From an uncultured Bacteroidota bacterium (GTDB taxonomy: Bacteria > Bacteroidota > Bacteroidia > Chitinophagales > Chitinophagaceae): 42,222 nucleotides of DNA. Each line of letters opens with the position of its first letter. Within the stretch, counting starts at the first letter, position 1. Positions 17,899 to 26,316 of the stretch are shown here, one piece after another. Made by a program: the position numbers and the translations under genes. The notes under the pieces are model-generated. The model had not been told where the DNA came from and did no database searches. It worked only from the letters and a program-made list of their open reading frames with translations. Where the stretch lies: the NCBI GenBank assembly GCA_903927185.1, contig CAIYLW010000076.1:1-42222 (forward strand), written 5' to 3'.

Positions 17899-19231
17899 AA
17901 GGCCATTCATTATTGCGATTTGATTTAACCAGAAAAGCAATAATGCCTAGACCAATAACAATAAGTCCACCAATAATCATATTGATTCCGGTAGAAATAA
18001 ATACAAGCCCCCAAATGATAATAGCAAGAATAACAGGTATTGGGTAGAGAGGCATTTTCCAGGCAAAATGCGCCTTCCCTTTTTTCTTGACCAATAATAA
18101 TAACCCTATAGCCTGTCCAATAAACTGAATAAGAATACGCATCGCAAGGATTGCATTGATTACTTCGTGTAATTTAAAAAGTAAACTAAAAACAAAAGCA
18201 ACTGAACCAAGGAACAAAAGTGAAATGTATGGAAAATGTTTTGTTGGGTGTAACCTTGCAAATATCTTAAAAAAGGCACCATCTGATGCTGCAGCAAATG
18301 GAATTCTGCTATAACCAAGTGTTGCTGAAAAAACAGAAGCAAAAGCAACCCATAAAATTAGTATGGTTGCAACATTGGCAGCTGTAGAACCAAAAAGAGT
18401 AGCAACAAACTCGCTTACAACAAATTTACTTTTTTGAATTTGTTCAAGGGGTAATACCGATGCGACACTAATATTCATCATCAGATATAAAATAGCAATT
18501 CCAACAATTGAAATGAACATGCTCTTTGGAATATTTTTTTGAGGATGCATGATCTCTCCGCCTAAATGACAAACATTATAATATCCTAAATAACTATAAA
18601 TTGTTTTCACACTTGCAAATCCAAGTGCAGCAGCAAATGCATGATCTAGTTTAAGTCCATCATTCATGTGTAAAATAGGTTGCAGAAAATTACCATGAAA
18701 CAATCCTCCACCAATTAACCATGCCATAGTTACTAAGACACCAACCCAAAGCATCACACTTATTTTTCCAATATCTTCGATTTTTCTATAAAGCATCAGC
18801 ACAATTAATATCACTACGCTGCCGCTCATGGTTTTACCTTGCCATTCGTTTAAGGGAAGTATATATCGGAAATAACTGGCAAAACCAATTGCAGCCGATG
18901 CAATCACAAGGGGTGCTTGAATCATGGTTTGCCAAACAAATAAAAAACTCATGAGCTTACCCCACTTAGGGCCGAAACCTTCTTTCAAAAAATTATAGCT
19001 TCCTCCTGCTAGAGGATAAGTAGAACCTAGTTGGCTCCATACCATGGCATCAACAAAAGATAAAAGAGCTCCTGCAATCCATGCATATAAAAACCAGGGT
19101 CCCTGCATTATTTCTGCTACCATGCTTAAAACAACAAAGGGACCGATGCCTACCATGTCGGTCATATTAATTGCTGTAGCCTGTAAAATACTTATCTTCC
19201 TCTCCAGTTTTGGTTGATTGTCATTTGCCAT
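17882..19231 (-). CDS. APC-family amino acid permease
   Basis: A 449-residue inner-membrane protein with about twelve hydrophobic segments. The N-terminus shows the APC signature: the cytoplasmic KLERKISILQATAINMTDMVGIGPFVVLS, with the unwound substrate-binding helix around MVGIGPF, then PLAGGSYNFLKEGFGPKWG. Proteins of this family exchange or import amino acids or polyamines. The start at 19231 (MANDNQPK) is well placed, and the gene is divergent from the GH13 gene with 41 bases between starts. The 3' end overlaps the symporter gene tail to tail by 17 bases, so neither can have a conventional downstream terminator there. Confidence 0.9.
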   Translation of the reverse strand: MANDNQPKLERKISILQATAINMTDMVGIGPFVVLSMVAEIMQGPWFLYAWIAGALLSFVDAMVWSQLGSTYPLAGGSYNFLKEGFGPKWGKLMSFLFVWQTMIQAPLVIASAAIGFASYFRYILPLNEWQGKTMSGSVVILIVLMLYRKIEDIGKISVMLWVGVLVTMAWLIGGGLFHGNFLQPILHMNDGLKLDHAFAAALGFASVKTIYSYLGYYNVCHLGGEIMHPQKNIPKSMFISIVGIAILYLMMNISVASVLPLEQIQKSKFVVSEFVATLFGSTAANVATILILWVAFASVFSATLGYSRIPFAAASDGAFFKIFARLHPTKHFPYISLLFLGSVAFVFSLLFKLHEVINAILAMRILIQFIGQAIGLLLLVKKKGKAHFAWKMPLYPIPVILAIIIWGLVFISTGINMIIGGLIVIGLGIIAFLVKSNRNNEWPFKKAL

Positions 19232-19272
19232 TTCAACATAAAACTATTTCATTGTAAGGAGATCAAGTAATT

Positions 19273-20547
19273 ATGAGTCAAAATTTTTCTACCGTTGAAT
19301 GGGCCAAAGGAGCCAATATTTATGAAGTTAATATTCGGCAGTACACAGCAGAAGGAACTTTCTCTGCTTTTGCAAAACACTTACCTAGGTTAAAAGCAAT
19401 GGGAGTGGAGATCTTGTGGCTAATGCCAATTACTCCAATTAGTCAAAAAATACGTCAGGGAAGTCTAGGTAGTTATTATGCTTGTAGTAGTTACACAAGC
19501 ATCAATCCAGAATTTGGCACGCTGAATGATTTTAAAAATTTGGTGAATGAGTCACATAAATTTGGTTTCAAAATAATCATCGACTGGGTGGCCAATCATA
19601 CTGGATGGGATCATCAATGGACATTTGAACATGCTAATTGGTATGTGAAAGATTCGAGTGGCACATTTACCGATATTAATGGATGGCATGATGTAATTGA
19701 TCTCGACTACTCTGTGGAACCAATGAGAAATGCCATGATAAAAGCGATGCAATATTGGGTTAGGGATTGTGATATTGATGGGTTTAGATGCGATATGGCT
19801 CACTTGGTTCCGTTAGACTTTTGGATCAATGCAAGAAAGGATTGTGAACAAATCAAACCCTTATTTTGGTTAGCCGAATGTGATGTGCCTCCATATCATC
19901 AAGCATTTGATGCAAGTTATGCTTGGGATTGGATGCATCTTTCAGAAAAATTTTCACGACATGAAGCGAGTTTAAATGATATTAGAAATTGTTTGCACAA
20001 CTATTCACAATATCCAAATCAAGCTATTAAATTATTTTTTACAAGCAATCATGATGAAAATAGTTGGAATGGAACTGAGTTAGAAAAATATGGAATTCTG
20101 GCAAAAGCCTGGTCTGTATTTTCTGCAACTTGGAATGGTATGCCATTAATTTATAGTGGTCAGGAAATTCCTAATAAAAAACGATTGACATTTTTTGACA
20201 AAGACGAAATCGATTGGACTAAGTCATTGGAAATGGAAAGTTTCTATTCTACACTGTTACATTTAGGGAGCAATAATAAAGCAATTTCTTTAGGAGAAAC
20301 ATTTATTCTTCCATCAAATAATGATGATTCACTTTTTTCATTTATGCGAAAATCGGGAGACGATTGTATACTTGTTATATTAAATTTATCAGATAAAAGC
20401 AGATTGAAAATTCAAGTATCTCATCGCTGGTTAGATGGATTATTTGAAAATGTTTTTTCAGGATTACAATATCAATTTAAACCCGGAGAAGAATTTGAAC
20501 TACAGGCTGGGGAATATATTTTGTATAAGAAAGTGCATATAAGATAG
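19273..20547 (+). CDS. Alpha-amylase family (GH13) glycoside hydrolase
   Basis: A 424-residue protein without a signal peptide, so probably cytoplasmic. The GH13 barrel is clear: DWVANH (beta-3/4 region), GFRCDMA with the nucleophile Asp174, WLAECD with the acid/base Glu202, and TSNHDENSW with the transition-state Asp261. A short C-terminal beta domain follows. GH13 enzymes cleave or transfer alpha-glucans; the short length and cytoplasmic location suit maltodextrin processing, but the exact specificity is open. AAGGAGAT at 19256-19263 is a good Shine-Dalgarno, which is uncommon in this window. It diverges from the APC permease. Confidence 0.9.
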   Translation: MSQNFSTVEWAKGANIYEVNIRQYTAEGTFSAFAKHLPRLKAMGVEILWLMPITPISQKIRQGSLGSYYACSSYTSINPEFGTLNDFKNLVNESHKFGFKIIIDWVANHTGWDHQWTFEHANWYVKDSSGTFTDINGWHDVIDLDYSVEPMRNAMIKAMQYWVRDCDIDGFRCDMAHLVPLDFWINARKDCEQIKPLFWLAECDVPPYHQAFDASYAWDWMHLSEKFSRHEASLNDIRNCLHNYSQYPNQAIKLFFTSNHDENSWNGTELEKYGILAKAWSVFSATWNGMPLIYSGQEIPNKKRLTFFDKDEIDWTKSLEMESFYSTLLHLGSNNKAISLGETFILPSNNDDSLFSFMRKSGDDCILVILNLSDKSRLKIQVSHRWLDGLFENVFSGLQYQFKPGEEFELQAGEYILYKKVHIR

Positions 20548-20603
20548 GATATATAAGATAAGCGATAATAGTGGAACAAAATGATACCTATTTTTTAAAA
20601 TAA

Positions 20604-20631
20604 AACAACCCAAGGTTCGCCTTGGGTTGTT
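20604..20631. terminator. Convergent terminator, 12-bp perfect stem
   Basis: AACAACCCAAGG at 20604-20615 pairs perfectly with CCTTGGGTTGTT at 20620-20631 around TTCG. It lies between the convergent GH13 and degP genes. Read on the minus strand the stem is followed by TTTATTTT, so it acts best for degP. On the plus strand the T tract is poor. Confidence 0.88.
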
Positions 20632-20673
20632 CGTTAAAAGAGATCAGAATATTCTTATTTCTTCACTCTTATC

Positions 20674-22194
20674 TTATTCTTCTTTCATGTTTAAAGGATA
20701 GGCATAAGAACCTTCATATCCTGGATAAACACCTTCTAGTCTAACAGTTCCTCCCTTAGAAGCGATCAATACATTTTTAAGTTCATCTATATTTTTCACT
20801 TCCTGGCCGTTCACGCTAGTGATGATAAATCCATCAGCCATTTTTGTATTTTTCAATAAGCCGGTACCAATTTTTTTAACTACTACTCCCCCTGATAATT
20901 CATTGGCAGCCGCCACTTTTTTATCTACGTCTTCAAGCTCACCACCCAATTGATCCATGATGGAACTGATTTTTACGATATCTGTATTTCCTGCTTTATT
21001 CTTCAAAGTAAGATTTACCGTATTTTCTTTTCCAGCTCTTTTATAAACCAGAGTGATTTTATCACCTGGTTTGAAACGGGTAATCTGTTCTTGTAATTCT
21101 GGTCCGTTTGTAACTGCAATGCCATTTACTTTTGTAATGATGTCTCCTTTCTTTAAACCAGCTGCAAATGCGGCACCTCCAGAAGGTACGCCTAATACAA
21201 AAACTCCTTCACCTTCTTTGAAAGGAACGCCCAATTCTTTTTCAATAGCTTTTACTTCCTCTTCCGATAAATTATCGTTTGCAAAACTAATTCCAATATA
21301 TCCTCTTTGTACAGTTCCGAACTTAACAATATCAGTAACTATTTTCTTGGTGATATTAACTGGGATAGCATAAGAATATCCGGCATAAGAACCAGTTGGA
21401 GACGCAATAGCTGAGTTAATGCCGATTAATTCTCCACTAATATTAATTAAAGCACCGCCACTATTACCCGGATTAACTGCAGCATCTGTTTGAATAAATG
21501 ATTCAACGGGACTTGCACTTTGTTGCTTATTAATATTGATGGATCTTGATTTCGCACTAACTATTCCTGCAGTTACAGTTACATCCAAACTTAGCGGGTA
21601 GCCGATAGCTAAAACCCATTGCCCAAGTTTTACCTCGTCACTATTGCCATAAACCAAATAAGGGAATCCTTTTCCTTCAATCTTAATTACCGCGATATCA
21701 CTACTAGGATCGGCCCCAATTACTGTTGCTTTATATGATTTTTTATTCGGCAGTGTTACATTAATTTCATCTGCTCCATCAATTACGTGATTATTGGTTA
21801 CGATGTAGCCGTCTTCTGTAATTAAAACGCCACTACCGCTAGCTCTTTGTTCAGGCATCACCCTTGGCCCGCCAAAGAAATCACCGAATGCATCGTCGCC
21901 ACCAAACAAATCTGAGAATGGATTTCTTTGACGTTGATTATTCGCAACCTGCTTTGATTTAGTTCTTGTTTTAATATGCACCACTGCAGGGGTTGCACTA
22001 GTTGCTGCAGGAGTGAAATCTACTGGGGTGCCTGGTACATTATTACCAGTAAATCCAGCATAGTTTACTGGGAGTTTACCACCTTCCTGAATGCCAGCAT
22101 ATTGGCGTTCAACAATTTTACCGTATCCCCAAACACTTGCAACTGCTGTGGAAGCACTGATTGCAATAATGGCTAAAATGGTTTTGAATTTCAT
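20674..22194 (-). CDS. degP: Periplasmic serine protease DegP/HtrA
   Basis: A 506-residue envelope protease/chaperone that degrades misfolded exported proteins. The frame is open to 22236, but the ATG at 22194 (MKFKTILAIIAIS) follows an AAGGAAT and begins the membrane-targeting segment. The catalytic triad is His136 (TNNHVIDG), Asp166 (SSDIAVIK) and Ser245 (NPGNSGGAL). Two PDZ domains follow: one starting near the GYIGISFA segment with the GGAAFAAGLKKGDIITKVNG core, and a second with IITSVNGQEVKN. A flexible loop rich in Gly, Asp and Phe (about 92-112) precedes the protease core. A perfect stem-loop lies after its stop. A second trypsin-like protease fragment occurs at the window end. Confidence 0.95.
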   Translation of the reverse strand: MKFKTILAIIAISASTAVASVWGYGKIVERQYAGIQEGGKLPVNYAGFTGNNVPGTPVDFTPAATSATPAVVHIKTRTKSKQVANNQRQRNPFSDLFGGDDAFGDFFGGPRVMPEQRASGSGVLITEDGYIVTNNHVIDGADEINVTLPNKKSYKATVIGADPSSDIAVIKIEGKGFPYLVYGNSDEVKLGQWVLAIGYPLSLDVTVTAGIVSAKSRSININKQQSASPVESFIQTDAAVNPGNSGGALINISGELIGINSAIASPTGSYAGYSYAIPVNITKKIVTDIVKFGTVQRGYIGISFANDNLSEEEVKAIEKELGVPFKEGEGVFVLGVPSGGAAFAAGLKKGDIITKVNGIAVTNGPELQEQITRFKPGDKITLVYKRAGKENTVNLTLKNKAGNTDIVKISSIMDQLGGELEDVDKKVAAANELSGGVVVKKIGTGLLKNTKMADGFIITSVNGQEVKNIDELKNVLIASKGGTVRLEGVYPGYEGSYAYPLNMKEE

Positions 22195-22377
22195 ATTCCT
22201 TTTTTTTTCTGTTATTTCAAATACTGTGCCTTTCAATAGGCAAATAAATAAACCTGATTAAATGACAGGTTACCCTTTATCTCTTTTAACATTTTTTTTA
22301 CTCATTCTGCTTCCAAGAGGCTTAATAAATGTAGGCTAGTTTTAGTTCTTAAATGTATCTATACTGTTAAATTGAAT

Positions 22378-23376
22378 TTATATGGATGTTAAAAAAATCA
22401 TGGTATCTATTCCATCCGCATAATCAAATAGGTTGGGGCTTTGAGCTGTTCCAAAAGCTAAAACCCCATGGCCGATTACACATTGTACTTCTTCACTAGT
22501 TTGTAAATTTTCCAATACTTTTAATCGGTCTGAATATTTTTCATAGTGGATCTGGCTTACAGGCGAATAAACTGCAATATTTTCAGTTAAAATGATAGAA
22601 TCATTATTCATATAATATCGATTACTCATGATTAGAATTGCCAAATGATAATCATAATTATGTTTGTATTTATGAAAATCGATATAGTTTTCATATTTCC
22701 GAAGAACATTTAATAGGGGGATAAAATCATAGTTTTCTGGAACGAATATTTTGGTAACGTTTCTGCAGCCAAGGCCAAAGTATAATTGAATATCGTCTGC
22801 TAAGGCCGCTAATTCTTCAATAGTTTCAGTGCTATCTAAAATGGCTACTGAAGTCCGATTCTTGCGAATTATATTAGGATATTTTCCAAAATAATATTCA
22901 AAATAGCGACTTGTATTATTACTACCTGTAGCAATATATGCGTCACAGCCTTTCAAGTTTTCCGCAAAATGAATCAGCTGACTAATTTCGGAATTCCAAA
23001 TAATCATTTCCGACACAATGAATTTGATTAAAGTACTATCTTTCGAAGAGGGCTTAATTGTTGTTTTATGACCAGTTACAAAACAACATAGTAAATCGTG
23101 AAATCCTACTAAAGGAATATTTCCTGCCATCACTAACCCAATATTTTTAGGCTCAACTGCAATTTCAGGGATGGAATAATGATTAGTCCAATTGGTTAAG
23201 GCATCTTCTGTTAAAAAGTTGTCTGCAATATTCTTAATAGAAAGTTCTATAAATTCAGGGATAAACCAAGGGTTTTCGCGATAAGCCCTTTCCTGACATG
23301 CTAGCCAAGATTCATTGGGAGTCAAAAAAAATTCCCTTAATCGTAATAATATTTGAATTCTAGTTTGTAAAGTCAT
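22378..23376 (-). CDS. Acyl-CoA reductase, LuxC-type
   Basis: A 332-residue protein matching the LuxC/acyl-CoA reductase family (PF05893-like): a nucleotide-binding part with NIPLVGFHDLLCCF, TIKPSSKDSTL and ATGSNNTSRYFEYYF, and GLGCRNVTKIFVP, where the cysteine is the expected thioester-forming residue. Known members reduce acyl thioesters to aldehydes with NADPH. It is shorter than luminescence LuxC proteins (about 480 residues), as is usual for Bacteroidota copies. There is no LuxE, luciferase or other lux gene nearby, so a luminescence role is very unlikely. It is divergent from a ferredoxin gene with 58 bases between starts. The pairing suggests related redox or lipid chemistry (inference). 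Confidence 0.8.
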   Translation of the reverse strand: MTLQTRIQILLRLREFFLTPNESWLACQERAYRENPWFIPEFIELSIKNIADNFLTEDALTNWTNHYSIPEIAVEPKNIGLVMAGNIPLVGFHDLLCCFVTGHKTTIKPSSKDSTLIKFIVSEMIIWNSEISQLIHFAENLKGCDAYIATGSNNTSRYFEYYFGKYPNIIRKNRTSVAILDSTETIEELAALADDIQLYFGLGCRNVTKIFVPENYDFIPLLNVLRKYENYIDFHKYKHNYDYHLAILIMSNRYYMNNDSIILTENIAVYSPVSQIHYEKYSDRLKVLENLQTSEEVQCVIGHGVLAFGTAQSPNLFDYADGIDTMIFLTSI

Positions 23377-23394
23377 CAGTCACCCGTAATTTTG
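23364..23394 (+). promoter_or_regulatory. Promoter for the ferredoxin gene
   Basis: TTTG at 23364-23367, exactly 19 bases, then TAATTTTG at 23387-23394 matches the Bacteroidota primary-sigma consensus (TTTG-N19-TAnnTTTG) at every defined base. Transcription would start near 23401, giving a leader of about 34 bases. The -33 box lies inside the divergent reductase gene. Confidence 0.82.
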
Positions 23395-23434
23395 AACTGT
23401 AAATGTAGTTACAAACTCAACAAACCAATTTTGT

Positions 23435-23782
23435 ATGGCTATTAAAATAACAGAAGAATGCATTAATTGCGGGGCATGTGAACCCGAGTGTCCTAACAAC
23501 GCAATCTATGAAGGCGGTGTAGAATGGGCTTTATCAGATGGAACAACTGTAAAAGGTTCTTTTACCTTATTAGATGGATCAGCAGCTACTTCAGATCAGC
23601 GTTTTGCTCCTCTTAGCTCCGATACTTATTATATTACACCAAATAAGTGCACAGAGTGCCAAGGTTTCCATGAAGAGCCACAATGTGCTTCAGTTTGTCC
23701 GGTTGATTGTTGTGTGCCAGATGAAGCTTATCAAGAAACTGTTGATGCTTTAATGGCTAAAAAAGAGGCTTTACACAGCTAA
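23435..23782 (+). CDS. 2[4Fe-4S] ferredoxin
   Basis: A 115-residue electron carrier. The first cluster motif is Cys9, Cys12, Cys15 and Cys19 (CINCGACEPECP). The second is Cys72, Cys75, Cys84 and Cys88 (CTECQGFHEEPQCASVCP), with the 8-residue loop typical of Chromatium/Allochromatium-type ferredoxins. Extra Cys92-Cys93 follow. A segment of about 40 residues (28-70) separates the two halves. It is soluble and cytoplasmic. It is transcribed alone from a near-perfect promoter and diverges from the LuxC-type reductase, to which it might pass electrons (inference). No terminator is evident right after the stop. Confidence 0.93.
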   Translation: MAIKITEECINCGACEPECPNNAIYEGGVEWALSDGTTVKGSFTLLDGSAATSDQRFAPLSSDTYYITPNKCTECQGFHEEPQCASVCPVDCCVPDEAYQETVDALMAKKEALHS

Positions 23783-23816
23783 AACAAGAATGTGCTAAAC
23801 TTTTTGTACTGGAATA

Positions 23817-23848
23817 CTTGCAAATCGATTAAGCATAGTCTAACTTTA
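23817..23848 (+). promoter_or_regulatory. Promoter of the small RNA candidate
   Basis: CTTG at 23817-23820, 20 bases, then TAACTTTA at 23841-23848, which matches seven of eight positions of TAnnTTTG. The predicted start near 23855 falls just before the first hairpin of the RNA candidate. Confidence 0.55.
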
Positions 23849-23854
23849 TAATAC

Positions 23855-23953
23855 TTTAATTGTTGTCCTTAAATCGGCAACAACTTGTAACGGCGGGTGA
23901 TATTTCCCGTTAACGTGAGCTGAAGAGACGGAGAGTTTCTTCAGCTTTTTTTT
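23855..23953 (+). ncRNA. Unassigned small structured RNA, about 100 nt
   Basis: No credible ORF lies between the ferredoxin and ddl, but three hairpins follow each other closely. Hairpin 1: TTGTTGTC (23860-23867) with GGCAACAA (23876-23883), 8 bp, one G-U, 8-base loop. Hairpin 2: TAACGG (23888-23893) with CCGTTA (23907-23912); a competing pairing CGGG (23894-23897) with CCCG (23906-23909) shares the same right arm. Hairpin 3 is a terminator with eight T. A promoter-like sequence upstream and a separate ddl promoter downstream make this look like an independent transcript. I do not recognise it as SRP RNA, 6S, tmRNA or a named riboswitch. It could instead be a structured 3' UTR of the ferredoxin mRNA. 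Confidence 0.6.
23917..23953 (+). terminator. Terminator of the small RNA candidate
   Basis: AGCTGAAGA at 23918-23926 pairs with TCTTCAGCT at 23938-23946, extended inward by three further pairs (GAC with GTT, one G-U), and is followed by T to 23953. It isolates the RNA and ferredoxin from ddl. Confidence 0.88.
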
Positions 23954-23970
23954 ATGAAAGTATAACCCAT

Positions 23971-24001
23971 TTTGCCCTTGTTGATTTGGCCGTTATATTT
24001 G
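23971..24001 (+). promoter_or_regulatory. Promoter of the ddl operon
   Basis: TTTG at 23971-23974, exactly 19 bases, then TATATTTG at 23994-24001: a full match to the Bacteroidota consensus. Transcription would begin about 14 bases before the ATG at 24022, giving a very short leader. Confidence 0.8.
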
Positions 24002-24021
24002 TTGTGATATATTTAAATAGC

Positions 24022-25002
24022 ATGAAAAAAAAGATTGCACTTGTTACCGGTGGATTGAGTGGAGAAGCGCAGATCAGTTATAAGAGCGCTATCACAGTTT
24101 CCAATAACACAGATAGAGAAAAGTTCGAAGTTTTTCGAATCGATATTAACGAAACAGGTTGGTGGTATACGCCTGAGCAAGGTGAAAAATCAGCAGTCGA
24201 CAAATCCGATTTTACTATAATTGATCAAAAGCAAAAAATACATTTCGATGCAATTCTACTTTGTATCCACGGGACTCCGGGCGAAGATGGAAAATTGCAA
24301 GGTTATTTCGATATGCTACAATTGCCTTATACTAGTTGCGATGCAGCTACTTCTGCACTAACTTTTAATAAAAGATACACCGTTGCAGTTGCTTCATTCG
24401 CGGGAATTCATGTAGCAAAATCCCTCCATCTTTTTAAGCATACACCAATTACTAGTAAAGCAGTATTAGAAAATTTGCAATTACCCGTTTTTGTTAAACC
24501 TAATAATGGGGGAAGCAGTATCGGAATGAGTAAGGTAGTTGTATCTACTGATTTGGATGCAGCTATTGAAAAAGCATTCAAAGAGGATGATCAAATTTTA
24601 ATTGAGGAATTTATTAGTGGAAGAGAATTTACTATCGGCGTTTTCAAAACAAAAGGCGTTATTACTGTATTGCCAATAACTGAAATTAAAACCGGTAATA
24701 CCTTTTTTGATTTCGAAGCAAAATATCTAGGCAAAAGCGAAGAGATTACTCCTGCAATTATTACAGAAGTCATGCTTCAACAATTAGCATTAGCCGCTAA
24801 GCGTGTATATGAAGTGATGAATTGCAGAGGTGTGGTAAGAATTGATTTTATTTATCAGGAAGCAAGTGCAAAACCGTATATGTTGGAAGTGAATACAGTT
24901 CCAGGGCAAAGCGAAGCAAGTATAATTCCCCAGCAAGTTCTTGCAATGGGATGGAAATTAAAAGATTTCTATACAGCCATTCTCGAAGAAGCGTTAAATT
25001 AA
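24022..25002 (+). CDS. ddl: D-alanine--D-alanine ligase
   Basis: A 326-residue cytoplasmic ATP-grasp enzyme that makes D-Ala-D-Ala for peptidoglycan. The ATG at 24022 (MKKKIALVTGGLSGE) is chosen because the first beta strand starts there and a consensus promoter lies immediately upstream, overlapping the longer frame from 23986. Visible motifs are CIHGTPGEDGKLQGYFDMLQ, FVKPNNGGSSIGMSKV (ATP-grasp loop), CRGVVRIDFIYQE and MLEVNTVPGQSEASIIPQQ with the metal-binding Glu and Asn. The length is normal. It leads a short operon with a PASTA protein and a rhodanese, ending in a strong terminator. Confidence 0.96.
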   Translation: MKKKIALVTGGLSGEAQISYKSAITVSNNTDREKFEVFRIDINETGWWYTPEQGEKSAVDKSDFTIIDQKQKIHFDAILLCIHGTPGEDGKLQGYFDMLQLPYTSCDAATSALTFNKRYTVAVASFAGIHVAKSLHLFKHTPITSKAVLENLQLPVFVKPNNGGSSIGMSKVVVSTDLDAAIEKAFKEDDQILIEEFISGREFTIGVFKTKGVITVLPITEIKTGNTFFDFEAKYLGKSEEITPAIITEVMLQQLALAAKRVYEVMNCRGVVRIDFIYQEASAKPYMLEVNTVPGQSEASIIPQQVLAMGWKLKDFYTAILEEALN

Positions 25003-25089
25003 AGCTGAAATTACCTATTCTTATATGTTGGAATTGGTAGTTTCATTTAAATAAAGGAATTTCAATATATTATATCCAAATTAAATTCT

Positions 25090-25908
25090 GTGTTTAAATT
25101 TTTAACTAGCAAGCCCTTATGGGCAAATATCTTAGCAGCATTTGGCTTTATCATTTTGCTGGTTGTTTTGTTTTTTCTTTCGTTGTCTTGGATCACTGGA
25201 TTTGGAAAATTAGAAAAAGTACCAAGTGTTGTAGGACAAAATGCAACTGCGGCAAAAAAAATACTAGAAGATAAAGGATTCCATGTGGCTTTGCAAGATT
25301 CTGTATATGTTGACAGTGTGGCTAAATTAGCAGTAGTTCGACAATCACCTGAACCTGATGCCATTGTTAAGTCGGGGAGAACTATTTATTTAACCATTAA
25401 TAGAAGTTTGGCACCAATGGTTGAAATGCCAAATTTAATTGGGTTTTCCATTAGAAGTGCTGAAATGTATTTACAGAGTCTTGGTCTGAAGTTGGGTGTA
25501 ATTAGCTACAAACCAGATATTGCACGTAATGCGGTATTAGCCCAAACATTAAATGATATTGACGTAAGCCCTAATACCAAAATACCCTTAGGGTCAGCTA
25601 TTGACCTAGTTTTAGGTAGTGGAGTTGGAGGGGGAGAAATAGATGTGCCCGATTTAGTCGGACTAACTTATCAGGAAGCAAGAAGTTGGATATCCTCCCT
25701 AAGTTTAAATATTGGTTCAGTGATTCCTGTAGGTACTATCGCAGATACTAATGCTGCATTTATAGTAAAGCAAAGCCCTGAAGTGAATATCGAAAATGTT
25801 CCGGGTCAGAAGATAACAAACAAAATCCGCAGTGGTCAATTATTAGATATTTATATCAGTTCTGTTGCACCTATAAAAGATACTGTGCAGGCCCCAATCA
25901 ATCAATAA
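25090..25908 (+). CDS. PASTA-domain protein with one membrane anchor
   Basis: A 272-residue protein: a short cytoplasmic tail (MFKFLTSKPLW), one membrane helix (about 12-34), then three PASTA repeats facing the periplasm (about 42-107, 111-180 and 188-260), each with the VPxxVGxxxxxAxxxL pattern (VPSVVGQ, MPNLIGF, VPDLVGL). PASTA domains bind or sense peptidoglycan-related structures. There is no kinase domain, as usual for Bacteroidota. It starts with GTG at 25090; no ATG is available nearby in frame. Its place after ddl fits a cell-wall role. The long 87-base gap to ddl has no terminator. Confidence 0.88.
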   Translation: MFKFLTSKPLWANILAAFGFIILLVVLFFLSLSWITGFGKLEKVPSVVGQNATAAKKILEDKGFHVALQDSVYVDSVAKLAVVRQSPEPDAIVKSGRTIYLTINRSLAPMVEMPNLIGFSIRSAEMYLQSLGLKLGVISYKPDIARNAVLAQTLNDIDVSPNTKIPLGSAIDLVLGSGVGGGEIDVPDLVGLTYQEARSWISSLSLNIGSVIPVGTIADTNAAFIVKQSPEVNIENVPGQKITNKIRSGQLLDIYISSVAPIKDTVQAPINQ

Positions 25909-25928
25909 TCATCCAAATTTATATTTAC

Positions 25929-26237
25929 ATGCAAACAATTTCAGTAGAAGCACTTAAAGCGAAAATTGATTCAGGAGAAAAAATCAATTTAGTAGACGTA
26001 AGAGAACCTCATGAACACGCTGACTTTAATATCGGAGGTATTTTGTTGCCTTTGGGACAAGTACAAACTTTGAATATTGATGCCATCGAGGACTTGAAAA
26101 ATGAAGAGGTTTATATTTATTGCCGTAGTGGTAATAGAAGTGGTCAGGCATGCATGATGCTAGAAACAGCAGGTTTCACCAATCTTATTAATGTTTCAGG
26201 AGGAATGTTAGCTTGGCAAGATAGAATCAAAAAATAA
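25929..26237 (+). CDS. Single-domain rhodanese-like protein
   Basis: A 102-residue cytoplasmic protein with the full rhodanese core: LVDVREPHEH near residues 21-30 and the active-site loop YCRSGNRSG, with the persulfide-carrying Cys65. The CRSGNR loop is typical of thiosulfate sulfurtransferases or sulfur carriers of the PspE/GlpE type. It lies 20 bases after the PASTA gene and is the last gene of the ddl transcript. No partner protein identifies the sulfur acceptor. Confidence 0.92.
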   Translation: MQTISVEALKAKIDSGEKINLVDVREPHEHADFNIGGILLPLGQVQTLNIDAIEDLKNEEVYIYCRSGNRSGQACMMLETAGFTNLINVSGGMLAWQDRIKK

Positions 26238-26254
26238 TTAGATACGATACTTTT

Positions 26255-26290
26255 AAAGTCTCGATGAAACATTTCATCGAGACTTTTTTT
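26255..26290. terminator. Bidirectional terminator between rhodanese and TonB receptor
   Basis: AAAGTCTCGATGA at 26255-26267 pairs with TCATCGAGACTTT at 26274-26286 with a 6-base loop, and T continues to 26290. On the minus strand the stem ends in TTTAAAAG, so it may also serve the convergent receptor gene. Confidence 0.9.
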
Positions 26291-26311
26291 CGAATTTCGA
26301 ATTTCGAATTT
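26291..26311. repeat. Three tandem copies of CGAATTT
   Basis: Three exact 7-base copies lie immediately after the terminator T tract, before the stop codon of the convergent receptor gene. No function is apparent. It may be a slippage product. Confidence 0.85.
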
Positions 26312-26316
26312 TTACT

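Noticed and set aside
22378..23376. Luminescence operon from the LuxC-like gene
   Set aside because: No luxA, luxB, luxD or luxE is nearby and the protein is the short non-luminescent form.
26255..26311. CRISPR-like repeat next to the rhodanese gene
   Set aside because: It is one terminator hairpin plus three 7-base tandem units with no spacers; no cas genes are in the window.
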